A stretch of DNA of 8,379 bases from CAYGZC01 sp964354225 (lineage in GTDB: Bacteria; Bacteroidota; Ignavibacteria; UBA10030; SZUA-254), in contig CAYGZC010000199.1 of assembly GCA_964354225.1 (NCBI GenBank), positions 1 through 8,379 of the forward strand, given 5' to 3'. The position numbers were made by a program, and so were the translations under genes. Below, piece after piece: positions 7,276 through 8,379 of the stretch (position 1 is its first letter; each line of letters opens with the position of its first letter). The notes beneath the pieces are model-generated. The model was not told where the DNA came from. It was given only the letters and a program-made list of their open reading frames with translations, and did not search any database.

Positions 7276-8322
7276 ATGAATAAAATCGTTTTCTCATTGA
7301 TAATAATTGCAGTTGTCATTGTATCCATTGCAATGAACGAACCATCCAATAACGGATGGAAGGAAATTGACCACTCAAAATTTATTAAATTTTCTCACAC
7401 GTTCCATGTTAAAGAAACAAGTGTTGCGTGTGCAGATTGCCATCAAGCAGCGAAGGCAAGCAAACAATCTTCCGATAATCTGCTTGGCGACCATGAGAGT
7501 TGTAAATCTTGCCATGAAGATCAGCTTTCGAACACTTGCGATTTCTGTCATGTCGACCCCGAAAATATTACTGCAATTCCAAATCCGGAACGTGAGGTAA
7601 TCTTCTCGCACGAGAATCATGCAAGCAAACGGAATATTGGATGTGAAACTTGCCATGCCGGACTTAATGCTGTTACGTATGCAACAAGTGAGAATATGCC
7701 TTTGATGTCAGGTTGCATGAATTGTCATACAAAAGAGAAAGCTTCAACAGAATGCACAACTTGCCATTCCGATTTTACACAATTAATTCCATCTGATCAT
7801 CTTGCCGGTGATTTCCGTAAAGATCACAAACACCTCACACGACTTGGTGAGCAGAATATTTCTTGTTCAACCTGCCACACGGAGAGCTTCTGTCAGGATT
7901 GTCATAACGGCATCGAGTTGAAAGGATTTGGAACATACAAAGATTTAATGGCAGATCCATATACCCGCACACCACTGCGTGATACACCGCGTGAACAAAA
8001 ATTACAGAACGTTCACAATCTTAATTACCGCTCTACACATGGTATAGATGCACGATCAAAAGCAGTTGACTGTTATTCTTGCCATGATCAGTCAACTTTT
8101 TGTACCGAGTGCCATCAGGCAGGCGGGAACGTAACTCAAGAAAAGATACGACCGAAGAACCATGATGAACCCGGATTTAAAACAATCGGAAAAGGTTCAG
8201 GCGGCGGGCGTCATGCCGAGCTTGCCGAGCGGGATATTGAATACTGCATGTCGTGTCACGATGTTGAAGGTAAAGATCCCGTTTGCATGATGTGCCACAG
8301 TGAAAATGGAGGGATACGATAA
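7276..8322 (+). CDS. Dodecaheme c-type cytochrome, exported
   Basis: This 348-residue protein has twelve CxxCH heme-attachment motifs, with first cysteines at residues 52, 76, 88, 123, 147, 160, 197, 206, 266, 276, 324 and 337. The N-terminus (MNKIVF then a hydrophobic core to about residue 19) is a signal peptide or uncleaved anchor; there is no lipobox cysteine. Thirteen histidines lie outside the motifs (33, 41, 44, 73, 112, 115, 175, 184, 186, 247, 255, 296, 313), enough for bis-histidine ligation of all hemes. The first two modules have the FSHxxH-x7-CxxCH layout known from cytochrome c3/c7-like proteins. The protein should act as a periplasmic or outer-membrane electron wire. It follows a barrel gene and overlaps the next exported gene, so it is likely part of a porin-cytochrome type complex. 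It is not a recognisable NrfA, MtrA or NapC; a periplasmic shuttle role cannot be excluded. Confidence 0.93.
   Translation: MNKIVFSLIIIAVVIVSIAMNEPSNNGWKEIDHSKFIKFSHTFHVKETSVACADCHQAAKASKQSSDNLLGDHESCKSCHEDQLSNTCDFCHVDPENITAIPNPEREVIFSHENHASKRNIGCETCHAGLNAVTYATSENMPLMSGCMNCHTKEKASTECTTCHSDFTQLIPSDHLAGDFRKDHKHLTRLGEQNISCSTCHTESFCQDCHNGIELKGFGTYKDLMADPYTRTPLRDTPREQKLQNVHNLNYRSTHGIDARSKAVDCYSCHDQSTFCTECHQAGGNVTQEKIRPKNHDEPGFKTIGKGSGGGRHAELAERDIEYCMSCHDVEGKDPVCMMCHSENGGIR
7390..7551 (+). repeat. Triheme module 1 of the cytochrome
   Basis: Residues 39-92: FSHTFH, then CxxCH motifs starting at C52, C76 and C88. The spacing H41-C52, C52-C76 and C76-C88 (11, 24, 12) is nearly identical to module 2 at 7603-7767, which indicates an internal duplication. 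Confidence 0.7.
7603..7767 (+). repeat. Triheme module 2 of the cytochrome
   Basis: Residues 110-164: FSHENH, then CxxCH motifs starting at C123, C147 and C160. The spacing is 11, 24 and 13, matching module 1 within one residue. Confidence 0.7.
8308..8313 (+). promoter_or_regulatory. Ribosome binding site for the gene starting at 8322
   Basis: GGAGGG lies eight bases before the ATG at 8322, inside the last codons of the cytochrome gene. It supports the start of the truncated last gene, whose first base is also the last base of the cytochrome stop (TAATG). Confidence 0.7.
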
Positions 8323-8379
8323 TGAATAAGCAGTACGTTATCATTTCGATAATTATCGGTTTCATTCTTGCGTTTGCAA
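8322..8379 (+). CDS. Start of an exported or membrane protein (cut by window end)
   Basis: Only 19 codons are visible. They read MNKQYV followed by an unbroken hydrophobic stretch (IISIIIGFILAFA), which looks like a signal peptide or an N-terminal membrane anchor and resembles the start of the cytochrome before it. A good Shine-Dalgarno sequence precedes it and its start overlaps the cytochrome stop by one base, so it is translated with that gene. It is likely another component of the same exported electron-transfer system, for example a further cytochrome, but nothing in the visible part identifies it. Confidence 0.7.
   Translation, partial: MNKQYVIISIIIGFILAFA

Noticed and set aside
7367..7656. 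Overlapping open frames on both strands inside the cytochrome gene
   Set aside because: The twelve CxxCH motifs fix the true frame; these alternatives have no signal or motif.

Overview
The window comes from a Gram-negative bacterium (an outer-membrane barrel gene is present) with moderately low GC. NuoL has a Bacteroidota/Ignavibacteriota-like feel and there is a multiheme cytochrome cluster, but several genes use clear Shine-Dalgarno sequences, which is unlike typical Bacteroidetes. An Ignavibacteria/Chlorobi-like member of the FCB group is my best guess. It rests on general impression and not on a marker gene.

Positions 1-5770 hold the distal end of a complex I (NADH:quinone oxidoreductase, NDH-1) operon, in the order nuoK, nuoL, nuoM, nuoN, all on the + strand and closely spaced. 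These are the membrane-arm subunits that pump protons. All four keep the charged residues expected of their families. NuoL starts at TTG, and at 748 residues it is unusually long: its C-terminus holds two copies of a conserved FD-x4-DG-x-VNG element separated by about 75 residues that include two predicted membrane helices.

Positions 5771-5953 are an intergenic stretch with a surprise. Directly after the nuoN stop lies a start-less reading frame of about 38 codons that encodes the C-terminal end of a sensor histidine kinase ATPase domain. It is GC-rich (about 56%) compared with the very AT-rich DNA that follows (about 22%). It looks like a gene relic and contains a short inverted repeat.

Positions 5954-8379 hold a second, tightly coupled cluster: an exported, cysteine-free outer-membrane beta-barrel protein (439 aa), a 12-heme c-type cytochrome (348 aa), and the first 19 codons of a further gene that starts with a signal-peptide-like sequence and overlaps the cytochrome stop by one base. 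The barrel plus multiheme cytochrome pairing suggests a trans-outer-membrane electron conduit of the porin-cytochrome type. If so, electrons entering the quinone pool through complex I could finally leave through this route. That link is an inference. The cytochrome has five heme modules (3+3+2+2+2), each beginning with a histidine exactly 11 residues before its first heme cysteine.
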